Below, piece by piece: positions 45,755 through 54,822 of a stretch of 64,000 bases of DNA. The stretch is taken from positions 18,018-82,017 of the forward strand of contig DAOKZI010000020.1 in the NCBI GenBank assembly GCA_035325705.1. The letters run 5' to 3'. The DNA comes from Ga0077536 sp035325705 (GTDB lineage Bacteria > Pseudomonadota > Gammaproteobacteria > Ga0077536). The notes beneath the pieces were generated by a model that saw nothing but the letters and a program-made list of their open reading frames with translations, was not told the origin of the DNA and ran no database searches. The translations under genes and the position numbers were made by a program. Positions within the stretch are counted from its first letter, which is position 1; every line of letters starts with the position of its first letter.

Positions 45755-46089
45755 GCCGCGGCGCTTTCGTAAAATCCTTCCCGGGCTTACACGCCGCTTA
45801 ATCTAGCCACGGAGGACACGGAGGGCACGGAGAGGAAAACCGATTGGGCGGGGCACTGCAACGCCTGTGCAATTCTTCCGTGTTCTCGGCGGCAGCGCTT
45901 TGTAGCTTGTAGCCCGGATTCCGCTGCGCTTCTTCCGGGCTACAAGAAGGGAGCCGCGCAGCGCTTTCGTAGCCCGGGTGCAGCGGAGCGGAACCCGGGA
46001 TCTTGGAGCGCGTGGACGAAGATCCCGGGTTACGCGCTGCGCGCTTCACCCGGGCTACGGCACGGCGCGCCCGCCAGGCGAAAAACGCC
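45755..46089. repeat. CACGGAG-type arm and REP-like elements
   Basis: This 335-base gap between two converging genes holds an AATCTAGCCACGGAGGACAC arm (45800-45835), a decayed opposite arm near 45885, a short REP pair (45906-45952) and a full inverted REP pair (45969-46060). No gene is seen. Confidence 0.85.
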
Positions 46090-47379
46090 TCACGCCGCCG
46101 CCCATCTCGCATATCCATACAGCAGCGCGACGCCGATCCCGTAGCCGAGTCCCACGTAAGCCAGGTTGAAGCGCAGCAGATCCATCGTGCGCAGGCCGAA
46201 GCGGCCCTGGAACACGAGGCTCGTGCCCGAGAACGGTGAGATCACGAGCCCCAGCCCCCAGGCGAGCAGGAACACCGCGCCGAGCAGGTTGCCGTCGTAG
46301 CGCGCGAAGGGCCACAGGCCCGCGAGTACCGAGATGCAGACGACGGGATGCACGCCGATCACGGCGAGCAGGATCAGCGCGGCGAGCAGCACGGCCGCGG
46401 TGCCGGGCCCGAAGCTCGTGGGCGCGAGGACCACGTCCGTCAGGCCCATCGCCGCGCCGATGCCCGCCGTCATCACCGCCGCGCCGAGGAACATCGCGAA
46501 CTCCCCGCGCATGTCCGGCAGCCGCTCGCGCACGTGGCGCGCGAGCAAGGCGCCCGTTTCACGCGGCCGCCGCAGCAGCAGGACTGCGAGCGTCACCCCC
46601 AGCGCCGCGCCTTCGATCAGCACGAGCACCGACAGCTCGGGCAGCAGCGCATGCCCGCTCAGCACGCAGGCCGACAGCAGCACCGGCGGCCACAGCGCGC
46701 GCCAGTGCAGCGGGTAGCCCGTGAAGTCCGCGGCGCTCGGATCGCGCGTCAGCGTCACGGCGCAGTAGGCCATCATCAGCGCCGAGGCCGTGAAGCCGAG
46801 ACCGGAAATGACCGGCAGGCGCGCGTTCGGCACGTAGTGGAGGATCAGCGCCATCGCGATGAAGAACGGCGACCACATCGAGGCCGCGACGAAGGCGCGG
46901 CTGATGGTCTTCGCCTGCAGCGGCGTCATGCCGCGGCGAGGCGCGATGCGTTCGCCGACGAGCACCGGCGCCGAGATGTTGATCACGGCGCCGAAGAGAT
47001 GGGTCGCCGCGAGCGTCTCGAGCACGGCGCGGCGGCCGCGCGGCAGGGGCTCATCGCTGACGCCGGACGCCGTCACGGGGCGCAGGAAGCTGACGGCGGC
47101 GAGCATCGCGAGCAGGGCATGATTGCCGTCGCGCAGCCCCGGCCACCAACTGCGATCGCCGTGCGCGCCGGCCCAGGCGATGCCGAGGATGCCGACGAGG
47201 CTCATCAGCGCAGCCTGCATGGCCTGGAAGCGCGTGAGGGCCGGCAGCAGCAGCGCGCCGGCGAGCCAGGCGCAGGCGCCAGGCCACCATGCCGGCACCG
47301 GCAGGCCGATGCCGCCGGCGAAGGAGCCGATCATCATCGCGGCGACGGCCAGGCCCGCCGCCGTGCGTCGCGCGGGCAT
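46090..47379 (-). CDS. multi-pass membrane permease of unknown substrate
   Basis: This 429-residue protein is hydrophobic throughout, with ten or more likely transmembrane segments, for example LVLIEGAALGVTLAVLLL and AAVLLAALILLAVIGVHPVV. A PFSGTSLVFQGRFG loop near the C-terminus and the overall layout recall ion-transporter-superfamily permeases, but no specific family can be named. The start ATG 47379 lies 3 bases after the ppsR stop, so the two are probably co-transcribed. Confidence 0.8.
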   Translation of the reverse strand: MPARRTAAGLAVAAMMIGSFAGGIGLPVPAWWPGACAWLAGALLLPALTRFQAMQAALMSLVGILGIAWAGAHGDRSWWPGLRDGNHALLAMLAAVSFLRPVTASGVSDEPLPRGRRAVLETLAATHLFGAVINISAPVLVGERIAPRRGMTPLQAKTISRAFVAASMWSPFFIAMALILHYVPNARLPVISGLGFTASALMMAYCAVTLTRDPSAADFTGYPLHWRALWPPVLLSACVLSGHALLPELSVLVLIEGAALGVTLAVLLLRRPRETGALLARHVRERLPDMRGEFAMFLGAAVMTAGIGAAMGLTDVVLAPTSFGPGTAAVLLAALILLAVIGVHPVVCISVLAGLWPFARYDGNLLGAVFLLAWGLGLVISPFSGTSLVFQGRFGLRTMDLLRFNLAYVGLGYGIGVALLYGYARWAAA

Positions 47380-47382
47380 TCT

Positions 47383-48189
47383 TCAGCGCAGGCCCATGTC
47401 GCGCACGATGGTCGACGCGATTTCCTCGATCGAGACCGTCGTCGTGTCGAGATAGGGAATGTTCTCGGCCTTGAACAGCGCCTCGGCCTTGGCGACCTCG
47501 GCGCGGCACTGGGCGATCGTCGAGTAGGTGCCGTGAGGGCGCCGTTCGTGGCGGATGCGGCTCAACTGCTCGGGCACGATGGTCAGCCCGTAGAGCTTGG
47601 GGCGGCACTTCGCGAGCGCCGGCGGCAGCTTGCCGGTCGCGAAATCGTCGTCGGTCAGCGGGTAGTTCGCCGCGCGCAGCGAGTAATGCATCGCGAGGTA
47701 GAGACAGGTCGGCGTCTTGCCGCTGCGTGAGACGCCGGCCAGCACCACGTCCGCCTCGCTCAGATCGCGGGTGCTGACGCCGTCGTCGTGGGCCAGCGTG
47801 TAGTTCAGCGCGTGCAGCCGGCGCTCGTAGACCGTGACGTCGCGGATGCCGTGCATGCGGCCGGCGGTGTGCGAGGACTCGGTGCCCAGCGCGTCTTCCA
47901 GCGGCTCGATGAAAGTGCCGAAGAGGTCGAACACGTAGTCGTTGGCCGAGCCGATGATGTATTGGGTCGTCGGATCGGTCAGCGTGCTGAACACCAGCGG
48001 CGGCACGCCGTCTTCGGCGCGCGCGGTGCGGATGATGTCCGCCGCATGCTGGGCGGCGACCTGATTGGTGACGAAGGGCAGGGTGCGGGTGACGAACTCG
48101 ATGTCCGGAAACTGCGTGAGCAGGCTCTGGCCGAGGGTCTCGACGGTGATGCCCGTGCGATCGGACACGAAGAACGCCCGCCGTTTCAT
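47383..48189 (-). CDS. ppsR: PEP synthase regulatory kinase/phosphorylase (DUF299)
   Basis: The 268-residue protein has the DUF299 P-loop VSRSGKTPTCLYLA and the N-terminal FFVSDRTGITVETLGQSLL. It reversibly phosphorylates PEP synthase with ADP and releases phosphate, switching gluconeogenic flux. It is divergent from ppsA, its target, with 97 bases between the starts. This arrangement is common in proteobacteria. Confidence 0.95.
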   Translation of the reverse strand: MKRRAFFVSDRTGITVETLGQSLLTQFPDIEFVTRTLPFVTNQVAAQHAADIIRTARAEDGVPPLVFSTLTDPTTQYIIGSANDYVFDLFGTFIEPLEDALGTESSHTAGRMHGIRDVTVYERRLHALNYTLAHDDGVSTRDLSEADVVLAGVSRSGKTPTCLYLAMHYSLRAANYPLTDDDFATGKLPPALAKCRPKLYGLTIVPEQLSRIRHERRPHGTYSTIAQCRAEVAKAEALFKAENIPYLDTTTVSIEEIASTIVRDMGLR

Positions 48190-48229
48190 TTTTTTGGGCT
48201 CGTTGATAAGACGTACCTCGGGAGTCGGT

Positions 48230-48235
48230 TACAAT
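48230..48235 (+). promoter_or_regulatory. candidate -10 box for ppsA
   Basis: TACAAT lies 51 bases before the ppsA start in the 97-base ppsR/ppsA divergent region. A TTGATA (48203-48208) is 21 bases upstream of it, too far for a normal spacer. Confidence 0.35.
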
Positions 48236-48286
48236 GCCGGCCCGCAGCCGCAGCAGCGCGGACGGAGCCCCTCAAGAGAAGCATGC

Positions 48287-50662
48287 ATGTCTGATTATAT
48301 AGTCACGCTCGAAAACACCGGTATCGACGACATCGAGCGCGTCGGTGGCAAGAACGCCTCGCTGGGCGAGATGATCCGCCATCTGAGCGCGGCCCAGGTG
48401 CGGGTCCCGGGGGGCTTCGCGACCACGGCCCAGGCCTTCCGCGATTTCCTCGCGCAGAACGGGCTTGCGGCGCGCATCGAGCAGCGGCTCAAAGGTCTCG
48501 ACACGGCCGACGTCACGGCGCTGGCCGCCGCCGGCCGCGAGATCCGCGGCTGGATCGTCGATACCCCGCTGCAGGCCGATCTCGAGACCGCGATCACCGA
48601 GGCCTACGGCCGCATGGCCGCGAGCGCGCCCGAGGGCTTCTCCGTCGCCGTGCGCTCCTCGGCCACCGCCGAGGATCTGCCGCACGCTTCTTTCGCCGGG
48701 CAACAGGAGACTTTTCTCAACGTGCGCGGCCTCGAGGAAGTGCGCCGTCGCATCAAGGAAGTGTTCGCCTCGCTGTTCAACGATCGCGCGATCTCCTACC
48801 GCGTCCACCACGGCTTCGAGCACGAGAAGGTCGCGCTGTCGGCCGGCGTGCAGCGCATGGTGCGCTCGGACACCGGCGCGAGCGGCGTGCTGTTCACGCT
48901 CGACACCGAATCCGGTTTCCGCGACGTCGTCTTCATCACCGCGAGCTACGGGCTCGGCGAGCTCGTCGTGCAGGGCGCGGTGAATCCGGACGAGTTCTAC
49001 GTCTACAAGCCGGCGCTCGCCGCCGGGCGGCCCGCGATACTCCGCCGCAATCTCGGCAGCAAGCACGTGCGCATGAACTACGCGGACGATGCGAAGGCCG
49101 ATCACGGCGTCGTCACCCGCGACGTCGACGAGGCGGATCGCCGCCGCTTTTGCATCGGCGATGCGGAAGTCGAAGAGCTGGGGCGGCTGGCGCTCGCGAT
49201 CGAGCAGCACTACGGCCGGCCGATGGACGTCGAATGGGCCAAGGACGGGCTCGACGGCAAGCTCTACGTCGTGCAGGCGCGCCCCGAGACGGTGCAGAGT
49301 CGCGCGGGCCAGATCATCGAGCGCTATGCCCTGGGCGACCGCGGCAAGGTGCTCGTCGAAGGCCGCAGCATCGGCCAGAAGATCGGCAGCGGCGTCGCGC
49401 GCATCATCACCGACATCTCCGAGATGGCGAAGCTCGAAGAAGGCGACGTGCTGATCACGGACATGACCGATCCCGACTGGGAGCCGGTGATGAAGCGCGC
49501 GGCGGCCATCGTCACCAATCGCGGCGGCCGCACTTGTCACGCCGCGATCATCGCGCGCGAGCTCGGCGTGCCGGCCGTCGTCGGCTGCGGCAGGGCGACG
49601 GAAGACGTCGCCGACGGCGCGCCCGTCACGGTGTCCTGCGCCGAGGGCGATACGGGCTACATCTACGACGGCAAGCTGCCCTTCGAGCGCCGCGAGATCG
49701 AACTGAGCGCGATGCCGGCGCTGCCGGTGAAAATCATGATGAACGTCGGCAATCCCGATCGCGCCTTCGCGTTCTCGAATCTGCCGAACAAGGGCGTCGG
49801 CCTCGCGCGCCTGGAGTTCATCATCAACCGCATGATCGGCATCCACCCGCGCGCGCTCGTCGACTATGCGCGGCTCTCGCGCGATCTGCAGGAGACGATC
49901 GAGCCGCTGATCGCAGCCTACGCGAGCCCGCGCGAGTTCTTCGTCGGGCGCCTCGCCGAAGGGATCTCGACCATCGCCGCCGCGTTCAATCCCCATCCCG
50001 TGATCGTGCGCCTGTCGGACTTCAAGTCGAACGAGTATGCGAACCTCATCGCCGGCAACGTCTACGAGCCGGACGAGGAGAACCCGATGCTCGGCTTCCG
50101 CGGCGCCTCGCGCTACATCGCCGAGACCTTCCGGCCCTGCTTCGAGATGGAATGCGAGGCGCTGAAGCGCGTACGCGATCAAATGGGCCTGACCAACGTC
50201 GAGGTCATGGTGCCCTTCGTGCGCACGCCGGACGAGGCGCGGCAGGTCATCGAGCTGCTCGGCGCCTGCGGCCTCGAGCGCGGCAAGAACGGCCTGCGCG
50301 TGATCATGATGTGCGAGCTGCCGTCGAACGCATTGCTCGCCGAGGACTTCCTGCAGTACTTCGACGGCTTCTCGATCGGCTCCAACGATCTGACGCAGCT
50401 CACGCTGGGCCTGGATCGCGACTCGGGCCTCGTCGCCCATCTGTTCGACGAGCGCAACCCGGCAGTGAAGGCGCTGATGGCGCGCGCGATCGACGCCTGC
50501 CGGGCGGCCGGCAAGTACATCGGGATCTGCGGCCAGGGGCCGTCGGATCACGAGGATCTCGCGGCCTGGCTGCTCGAGCGCGGCATCGAGAGCATCTCGC
50601 TGAATCCGGACACGGTGGTCGAGACCTGGATCGATCTCGCCTCGCGCCACGGCGGGCGCTGA
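48287..50662 (+). CDS. ppsA: phosphoenolpyruvate synthase
   Basis: This 791-residue enzyme converts pyruvate and ATP to PEP, AMP and phosphate in gluconeogenesis. The N-terminal ATP-grasp part has SVAVRSSATAEDLPHASFAG, the central phosphohistidine motif is GGRTCHAAIIARELG, and the C-terminal PEP-binding barrel ends near GICGQGPSDHED. ATG 48287 begins MSDYIVTLENTG. The divergent ppsR supports the call. A longer upstream frame is a shadow. Confidence 0.97.
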   Translation: MSDYIVTLENTGIDDIERVGGKNASLGEMIRHLSAAQVRVPGGFATTAQAFRDFLAQNGLAARIEQRLKGLDTADVTALAAAGREIRGWIVDTPLQADLETAITEAYGRMAASAPEGFSVAVRSSATAEDLPHASFAGQQETFLNVRGLEEVRRRIKEVFASLFNDRAISYRVHHGFEHEKVALSAGVQRMVRSDTGASGVLFTLDTESGFRDVVFITASYGLGELVVQGAVNPDEFYVYKPALAAGRPAILRRNLGSKHVRMNYADDAKADHGVVTRDVDEADRRRFCIGDAEVEELGRLALAIEQHYGRPMDVEWAKDGLDGKLYVVQARPETVQSRAGQIIERYALGDRGKVLVEGRSIGQKIGSGVARIITDISEMAKLEEGDVLITDMTDPDWEPVMKRAAAIVTNRGGRTCHAAIIARELGVPAVVGCGRATEDVADGAPVTVSCAEGDTGYIYDGKLPFERREIELSAMPALPVKIMMNVGNPDRAFAFSNLPNKGVGLARLEFIINRMIGIHPRALVDYARLSRDLQETIEPLIAAYASPREFFVGRLAEGISTIAAAFNPHPVIVRLSDFKSNEYANLIAGNVYEPDEENPMLGFRGASRYIAETFRPCFEMECEALKRVRDQMGLTNVEVMVPFVRTPDEARQVIELLGACGLERGKNGLRVIMMCELPSNALLAEDFLQYFDGFSIGSNDLTQLTLGLDRDSGLVAHLFDERNPAVKALMARAIDACRAAGKYIGICGQGPSDHEDLAAWLLERGIESISLNPDTVVETWIDLASRHGGR

Positions 50663-50672
50663 GGCGCGCGCT

Positions 50673-51398
50673 TCACATCACGCGTAGCTGCTCCTCGAGC
50701 ACGCGCCGTTCCTGTGCCGATAGCGTGGGCTCCTGCAGGCGCGCGAGGATCAGCTCGCGCGGCACCAGGCCCTTGATGATCAGCCGCCGCTTTTCTTCCG
50801 GCAGGATGTTGTCGCGGAAGAAGATGTCGCCGACCGGCACGAGCCGGCTCTCGACGATCAGCAGCACTTCGCCGAGCAGCGCGCGGAAGCCGCTGTGCGT
50901 ATTGCGCAGCCGCTGCTCGACGAACTCGAGCTGGGCGACGCCGTCGCCGTAGATCGAGCGCATCTCCTTTTTGTAGCGCTCGATGATCAGCGAGTTCACC
51001 GTCGCCTCGATGCGCTCCTCGATGCGCTTCAGGCGGTTCACGAGCAGATACTGCATGATCTGCTGGTGCCAGGGATCCTTGACGACGGCGAGATAGATCG
51101 CGAGGACGTCCTTGATCCCCAGGCGATCGTAGAGATCGATCGTGAAGTATTCGTTGCGGGCCTGAGCGAGCGCGTCGTAGCTCGAGAAGCCGAGGATGGT
51201 GACGACGTCCGGCAGATCGCGGATGTGCGGATTGAAGCCGACGGCACAGATGAGCTGGCCGTGAGTCAGGCCGAGGCGCCGCGCGATTTCGCGCGAGCGC
51301 CGGCCCTGCGCCTGGCGATCGCGGTTCGCCGCCGTCTTGAAGATGAGCTTCAGCAGGTTCTCGGCGTCGGCCGTCAGGATTTGTTCGAAGACGGTCAT
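50673..51398 (-). CDS. conserved protein of unknown function
   Basis: The protein has 241 residues and is rich in charged helices, for example NRLKRIEERIEATVNSLI and GDIFFRDNILPEEKRRLII. There is no signal peptide or membrane segment, and no recognised family. ATG 51398 (MTVFEQILTADAENLL) is preferred because the TACAAT box at 51448-51453 lies upstream of it. An ATG at 51449 sits inside that box. It converges with ppsA, with only ten bases between the stops. Confidence 0.75.
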   Translation of the reverse strand: MTVFEQILTADAENLLKLIFKTAANRDRQAQGRRSREIARRLGLTHGQLICAVGFNPHIRDLPDVVTILGFSSYDALAQARNEYFTIDLYDRLGIKDVLAIYLAVVKDPWHQQIMQYLLVNRLKRIEERIEATVNSLIIERYKKEMRSIYGDGVAQLEFVEQRLRNTHSGFRALLGEVLLIVESRLVPVGDIFFRDNILPEEKRRLIIKGLVPRELILARLQEPTLSAQERRVLEEQLRVM

Positions 51399-51447
51399 CG
51401 GGGGCGGGGTCTCGCGGTTCGCGTCCTGCGGCACGGGCGGTGAGCCC

Positions 51448-51453
51448 ATTGTA
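51448..51453 (-). promoter_or_regulatory. candidate -10 box for the gene at 50673
   Basis: On the minus strand TACAAT overlaps an upstream ATG and lies about 50 bases before the preferred start at 51398, which helps choose that start. Confidence 0.35.
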
Positions 51454-51513
51454 ATGCCGAACGCGGGCCTGGCCACCCGCCTGTCCGCCGCTGCCGGCCG
51501 CGGCGCGGCGGGC

Positions 51514-52380
51514 TCAGCGCGTCGCGAGCATCTCGCGCGCGAGCGCGAAGACTTCCGGCGCGTCCAGCAGCCGCTCGTTGGTCTCGAACAGGCGCGCGAT
51601 GCAGGCGCGATGGAGCTCGAGCTTCAAGCCGCCGAAACCTAGCGCCCCATAGCAAATCTTGCCGTGACGCTCGACGCCGCGATCGCTCATCTCGAGGCCA
51701 GCGATGCCGAGCGGCGGCGTCGCGTTCGCGTCCATCACGAGCTCGAGCGTCGGGTGTGAGGCCCACTGATCCTCGGCGAGCAGTTGCACGCCGGCCGCAC
51801 CCGTGCTCAGCACGATGTGCGCCCCCTCGAGGCAGGCGGCCGCGGATGCCGCGTCGCTCGCGGCGCCGGCTTCGAGCGCGACGCCGAAGCGCTCGGCCAT
51901 CGCCGCGCAGGCGGCCGCGGCGCGCTCCCGCTTGCGCGAGGTCACGAGCACCGACGCGCCGAGCTTTGCGAGCAGCACCGCCGCGCGCTGGCCCACCGGC
52001 CCCGTGCCGGCGAGGATCACGGCGCGCTTGCCGGCGGGCTTGCCGTGCTTCTCGACGTAGGCGACGGCCGAGGCCGCGGTCGTGTTCGCGCCGTTGCTGT
52101 CGAGCATCATCGACACGCGGAACTTGCCGAAGAAGCATTTTTTTACCGCGTCGAACAGCGCCTGCCCTTCGCCGATGTCGCTGCCCGTGACGAACAGCGC
52201 CGTGTACTTCTTGCTCGAAGGAGGGCGCGTGAAGATCGTGCCTTCGACGATGCGCGCGACGTTCGCCGGCGTCATGCCGGCCACCCGGATCACGTGATCG
52301 GCCCCGCCGTCGTAGCCGGCGATCGTGTCGAAGGCGTTGGCAATCGCGTCGGTGTCGAGTTGGAACAGCAGCTTCTTCAT
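51514..52380 (-). CDS. mtdA: NADP-dependent methylene-tetrahydrofolate/methanopterin dehydrogenase
   Basis: The 288-residue protein begins MKKLLFQLDTDAIANAFDTI and continues GYDGGADH, LDSNGANTTAAS, a Rossmann LAGTGPVGQRAAVLLAK and a C-terminal GALGFGGLKLELHRACIARLF. These match Methylobacterium MtdA rather than MtdB. MtdA oxidises methylene-H4F to methenyl-H4F with NADP. The next gene across the spacer is fchA, which hydrolyses methenyl-H4F, so the pair can replace FolD. ATG 52380 is the natural start; an upstream extension is a shadow. Confidence 0.9.
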   Translation of the reverse strand: MKKLLFQLDTDAIANAFDTIAGYDGGADHVIRVAGMTPANVARIVEGTIFTRPPSSKKYTALFVTGSDIGEGQALFDAVKKCFFGKFRVSMMLDSNGANTTAASAVAYVEKHGKPAGKRAVILAGTGPVGQRAAVLLAKLGASVLVTSRKRERAAAACAAMAERFGVALEAGAASDAASAAACLEGAHIVLSTGAAGVQLLAEDQWASHPTLELVMDANATPPLGIAGLEMSDRGVERHGKICYGALGFGGLKLELHRACIARLFETNERLLDAPEVFALAREMLATR

Positions 52381-52786
52381 CGGTCTACTCCCGTGCCTGG
52401 CGGCGAAGCAGGACGGCGCACGGTAGCCGCCGCCCGCAAGCCCCGCAAGAGGCGCGGCGCGAGCGCCTCGAAACGGCCCGCGTTGCTCACATGCGTGATT
52501 TGTGGGGATATCCAAGAGCGGAGCGGAACCCGGGTAAGGGACGCCGGCGGTGCCTCCGGCGTCCCGGATTCCGCGCCGCTGCGCGGCGCTCCTTCCGGGC
52601 TACGAAGCTCGATGCATGGGCATGACGGAAGGAGCGCGGAGATTTCAGGCCGTCATTCCCGCGCAGAGGCGGGAATCCAGCGGCCGGTGGCGTGCTGCCA
52701 GCGACGCCTCGTCGGCGATACGGCGTCTCCTCGGGCCCATCGCTATACTGGCCGCCCTTCAACGCCCGCCGCCGAGGACGCCGTCG
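52381..52786. repeat. mtdA/fchA divergent spacer with REP-like and RS3-like repeats
   Basis: This 406-base spacer has a REP-like pair at 52515-52607 and a CATTCCCGC-GCGGGAATCC dyad near 52654-52680. TATACT at 52744-52749 is a candidate -10 box for fchA. No gene is seen. Confidence 0.75.
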
Positions 52787-53413
52787 ATGATGATCAAGGA
52801 CCTTACTCTGCAGACCTTTCTGGATCGGCTCGCAAGCGGATCCTCGACGCCGGGCGGCGGCAGCGCGGCGGGCGTGATGGGCGCGATCGGCGCGGCGCTG
52901 GTCGGCATGGTCTGCAACTTCACGGTCGGGCGCGAGAAGTACGCTGCGGTCGACGCGCAGATGCGCGAGGTGCTCGCCGCGGCGGAGTCCGCGCGCGCGC
53001 GACTGACCGAGGCGATCGCGGCCGACGTCGCGGTCTTCGATCGCGTCATGGCCGCCTACGGCCTGCCGAAGGCGAGCGACGGGGAGAAGACCGCGCGCAG
53101 CGCCGCGATCCAGGAAGCCCTCGAGCAGGCGACCGAAGTGCCGCTCGCCTGCGCACGAGCCTGCGTCGAGGTGATCCGCCTGAGCGCGGAAGCGGCCGCG
53201 CACGGCAACCCGAACGTCGTCAGCGACGCCGGTGTCGCGGTGACGGCCGCCTACGCCGGCCTCAAGAGCGCAGCGCTCAACGTCTACGTCAACGTCGGTG
53301 CGATTAAGGACGCGAGCTTCACGGCCCCCCGCGTCGCCGAACTGGAAGCCCTGCTCACCGAAGGCGAAGCCGCCGTCGCCCGCATCTACGAGGCAGTACG
53401 CGCGAAGCTCTGA
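52787..53413 (+). CDS. fchA: methenyltetrahydrofolate cyclohydrolase (FchA/FTCD-C family)
   Basis: This 208-residue protein of the cyclodeaminase/cyclohydrolase family has TPGGGSAAGVMGAIGAALVGMV in the N-terminal helix pair (given here as overlapping parts) and PNVVSDAGVAVTAAYAG. It hydrolyses methenyl-H4F to formyl-H4F. It is divergent from mtdA, with which it makes a complete C1 interconversion. ATG 52787 is used; ATG 52790 is possible. Confidence 0.88.
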   Translation: MMIKDLTLQTFLDRLASGSSTPGGGSAAGVMGAIGAALVGMVCNFTVGREKYAAVDAQMREVLAAAESARARLTEAIAADVAVFDRVMAAYGLPKASDGEKTARSAAIQEALEQATEVPLACARACVEVIRLSAEAAAHGNPNVVSDAGVAVTAAYAGLKSAALNVYVNVGAIKDASFTAPRVAELEALLTEGEAAVARIYEAVRAKL

Positions 53414-53842
53414 GCACCGCGATCCTTAGTCTCGTGATTTTTTGTAGCCCGGATGAGGCGCAGCCGAATCCGGGGCGAGGCCTTTCCACCAACGAACGAC
53501 TTTGCGCACCGCGAAGAGGCCCCACCCCGGATTCGCTGCGCTCATCCGGGCTACAAGAAGGAGCCCTTAGGACCGTAGGTTGGGCTGACGCAGGAAGCCC
53601 AACGGGAAGTGGCACTGCGCGCTGCTGCGTGTGCGCACTTGGGCCCGCTCGGTGACGTCACGACCTGCTTCCGGCGCTGAAGCCCCCCATGTTGGGCTTC
53701 CTGCGTCAGCCCAACCTACGGCTCTGTTGTAGCCCGGATGAGCAACGCGAATCCGGGGTTGGGCGATCGTCCGGCGCAGGCGCATGAACCTGGCGCCGGA
53801 TCCCGGATTCGCGTTGCTCATCCGGGCTACAAGAGGGAGCTC
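53414..53842. repeat. repeat cluster: two REP-like pairs and a GTAGGTTGGGCTGACG pair
   Basis: This 429-base space between the converging fchA and nadC genes holds REP pairs at 53444-53555 and 53729-53831. A GTAGGTTGGGCTGACGCAGG unit at 53575 and its mirror ending at 53720 lie between them with about 86 other bases inside. No gene is seen. Confidence 0.85.
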
Positions 53843-54709
53843 TCAGCGCGTGACGATGCGCATCGACAGATCCGTCGCGCGCACGTGCTTGGTCAAGGAT
53901 CCGACGGATACGAAGTCGACGCCCGTTGCGCCGACCGCCGGGAGATCGGCGAGGGTGAAGCCGCCGGAGGCTTCGAGCTTCACGCGGCCGGCGGTGAGCT
54001 TCACGGCTTCGCGCATCGTGCCGTAGTCGAAGTTGTCGAGCAGCAGCATGTCGGCGCCGGCGGCGAGCGCGGGCTCGATCTGATCGAGGCGTTCGATCTC
54101 GATCTCGATCGGCAGCCGCACGCCGGCCGCGCGCAGCGCTGCGATCGCGGCCGTCACCGAGCCGGCGGCGGCGATGTGGTTCTCCTTGATCAGCACGCCG
54201 TCGTAGAGCCCCGCGCGGTGGTTGTAGCCGCCGCCGCAGCGCACGGCGTACTTCTGCGCGCGGCGCAGGCCCGGCAGGGTCTTGCGCGTGTCGAGCAGCT
54301 TCGTCGCGGTGCCGCGGAGGGCTTGCGCATATTCATGCGTGAGGGTCGCGGTGCCGGACAGGGTTTGCAGGAAGTTGAGCGCCGTGCGTTCGCCGCTGAC
54401 GAGGCTGCGTGCCGCGCCTTCGAGCGCGCAGACGAGCTCGTTCGCGGCCAGCGCGCTGCCGTCTTCATGCCGCCATTCGATGCGGACCGCGGGATCGATC
54501 TGTCGGAAGACTTCGTCGAACCAGGGGCGCCCCGCCTGCACGGCCGCCTCGCGCGTGATGACGGTCGCGGACGCACGCGTGTCGGCGTCGATGAGACGCG
54601 CCGTCGCATCGCCGCTGCCGAGATCTTCCGCGAGCGCCGCGGCGACGGTGGCTTCGATGCCCTCGAAGAAGTCGATGTGGGTGGCGCTGCGGTCGAAGGG
54701 CGTATGCAT
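53843..54709 (-). CDS. nadC: quinolinate phosphoribosyltransferase
   Basis: This 288-residue enzyme makes nicotinate mononucleotide from quinolinate and PRPP in NAD biosynthesis. Signature segments are TRKTLPGLR, CGGGYNHRAGL, IKENHIAAAG, EIEIERLDQ and LEASGGF. ATG 54709 gives MHTPFDRSATHIDF. It is divergent from the egtD-type gene with 113 bases between starts. Confidence 0.96.
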   Translation of the reverse strand: MHTPFDRSATHIDFFEGIEATVAAALAEDLGSGDATARLIDADTRASATVITREAAVQAGRPWFDEVFRQIDPAVRIEWRHEDGSALAANELVCALEGAARSLVSGERTALNFLQTLSGTATLTHEYAQALRGTATKLLDTRKTLPGLRRAQKYAVRCGGGYNHRAGLYDGVLIKENHIAAAGSVTAAIAALRAAGVRLPIEIEIERLDQIEPALAAGADMLLLDNFDYGTMREAVKLTAGRVKLEASGGFTLADLPAVGATGVDFVSVGSLTKHVRATDLSMRIVTR

Positions 54710-54785
54710 CGGGGCCTCTCGATTGCGAATGTCGGCGAATGGCGCGGCTGCAAGCGCCGCCGGCGGGATCGGAAAATGACGATGC

Positions 54786-54791
54786 TATCAT
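54786..54791 (+). promoter_or_regulatory. candidate -10 box for the egtD-type gene
   Basis: TATCAT overlaps an ATG at 54790. If used, transcription starts near 54798 and that ATG cannot be the start, favouring GTG 54823, which has GGAG upstream. Confidence 0.35.
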
Positions 54792-54822
54792 GCCGCCCCG
54801 GCCCGACCCGGAGAACCCTGCC

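Noticed and set aside
48203..48235. Complete sigma-70 promoter for ppsA from TTGATA and TACAAT
   Set aside because: The spacer is 21 bases, too long; only the -10 box is kept.
51514..52380. Assignment as MtdB
   Set aside because: The N-terminus and the LDSNG-NTTAA and GALG-GGLKLKLHRACIA-type segments match MtdA as I recall it, not MtdB.
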